Assembly: GCF_001665395.1 (NCBI RefSeq)
Contig: NZ_LZSG01000035.1
Location: 1-64,000 of the forward strand
Direction: 5' to 3'
Length of the DNA: 64,000 bases
Origin: Mycobacterium sp. 1164966.3
Lineage (GTDB): Bacteria; Actinomycetota; Actinomycetes; Mycobacteriales; Mycobacteriaceae
Shown: positions 63,826 to 64,000 of the stretch, in pieces
How positions within the stretch are numbered: the first letter of the stretch is position 1
How the letters are laid out: each line of letters opens with the position of its first letter
The notes under the pieces: generated by a model
The model's input: only the letters and a program-made list of their open reading frames with translations
The model's database searches: none
Told to the model about the DNA's origin: nothing
Made by a program: the position numbers and the translations under genes

Positions 63826-64000
63826 CCTCACCCGTCAGCCCCGCGAACCAAAGCATCGTTGCCCTCGGTGGGGGACACGGCCTGTACGCAACATTGTCGG
63901 CCGCCCGCCGGCTGACGCCCTACGTCACCGCCGTCGTGACGGTCGCGGACGACGGGGGCTCCTCGGGTCGGCTGCGCAGCGAACTAGAGGTGGTGCCACC
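63822..64000 (+). CDS. yvcK: YvcK/CofD-like protein, 5' part
   Basis: Runs off the window after about 59 residues. IVALGGGHGLYATLSAARRL and VVTVADDGGSSGRLRSEL are the nucleotide-sugar-binding N-terminal motifs of YvcK (Rv1422, CuvA), needed for normal cell-wall growth on some carbon sources. ATG 63822 overlaps the rapZ stop. Confidence 0.92.
   Translation, partial: MTSPVSPANQSIVALGGGHGLYATLSAARRLTPYVTAVVTVADDGGSSGRLRSELEVVP

Overview
The window is about 64 kb of high-GC chromosomal DNA from a mycobacterium that is not M. tuberculosis. The right two thirds follows the M. tuberculosis H37Rv gene order Rv1367c to Rv1422 closely: lprF, desaturase, pks18, sulfotransferase, pyrR-pyrB-pyrC-Rv1382-carA-carB-pyrF, mihF-gmk-rpoZ-coaBC-metK, lipH/lipI, priA, Rv1404/Rv1405c, fmt-rsmB-rpe-ribD, P55-lprG, rib genes, uvrC-rapZ-yvcK. 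Gene assignments rest on my reading of translated motifs and on remembered homologues; no database search was run.

Layout. 0-15 kb is accessory relative to that backbone: a small membrane protein, a PucR-type regulator, an Rv1733c-like membrane protein, a GreA C-terminal-like protein, a 32-residue membrane peptide, a large PLP amino acid decarboxylase (Rv2531c-like), a COG4637-type ATPase gene broken by a 189-bp inverted duplication, and a tightly overlapping operon of GntR regulator, AprB-like ferredoxin, ABC transporter (binding lipoprotein, permease, ATPase) and an AprA/fumarate-reductase-like flavoprotein fused to HEAT repeats. 15-22.6 kb holds a GNAT acetyltransferase, a serine beta-lactamase-like protein, LprF, and a start/stop-overlapping set of cytochrome b5-desaturase, type III PKS Pks18 and two tandem sulfotransferases. 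22.8-31.6 kb is the complete de novo pyrimidine operon behind a candidate PyrR RNA site. 31.8-36.7 kb carries a Mop-type molybdenum-binding regulator and mihF, gmk, rpoZ, coaBC, metK. 36.8-44.7 kb is lipid/hydrocarbon oxidation (AlkB, Tat-exported cholesterol-oxidase-like GMC enzyme, Baeyer-Villiger-type monooxygenase, two HSL-family esterases, a YhhN membrane protein). 44.8-59.3 kb has a helicase-dead PriA, a methyltransferase/MarR pair, fmt-rsmB-rpe, and the riboflavin genes interleaved with the P55-LprG system. 59.4-64 kb ends with zwf, uvrC, rapZ and the start of yvcK.

How the genes work together. The pyr operon makes UMP and is probably governed by PyrR at the leader. ribD, ribC, ribBA and ribH make riboflavin, which would supply the many flavoenzymes here. 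The AprA-like flavoprotein, the AprB-like ferredoxin and a sulfonate/nitrate-type ABC importer look like one uptake-plus-redox module for an unknown substrate; this is the best candidate for an undescribed system. The desaturase-Pks18-sulfotransferase cluster suggests a sulfated polyketide lipid.

Recurring architecture. Many genes start 6-7 nt after a TANNNT hexamer, as expected for leaderless mycobacterial transcripts. Several convergent gene ends carry long hairpins. One palindromic repeat family occurs twice (about 6.5 and 60.9 kb). Notable departures from M. tuberculosis are an LprG with no lipobox cysteine, a 54-bp tandem repeat inside gmk, and a second sulfotransferase with a Pro/Gly/Met-rich insert.
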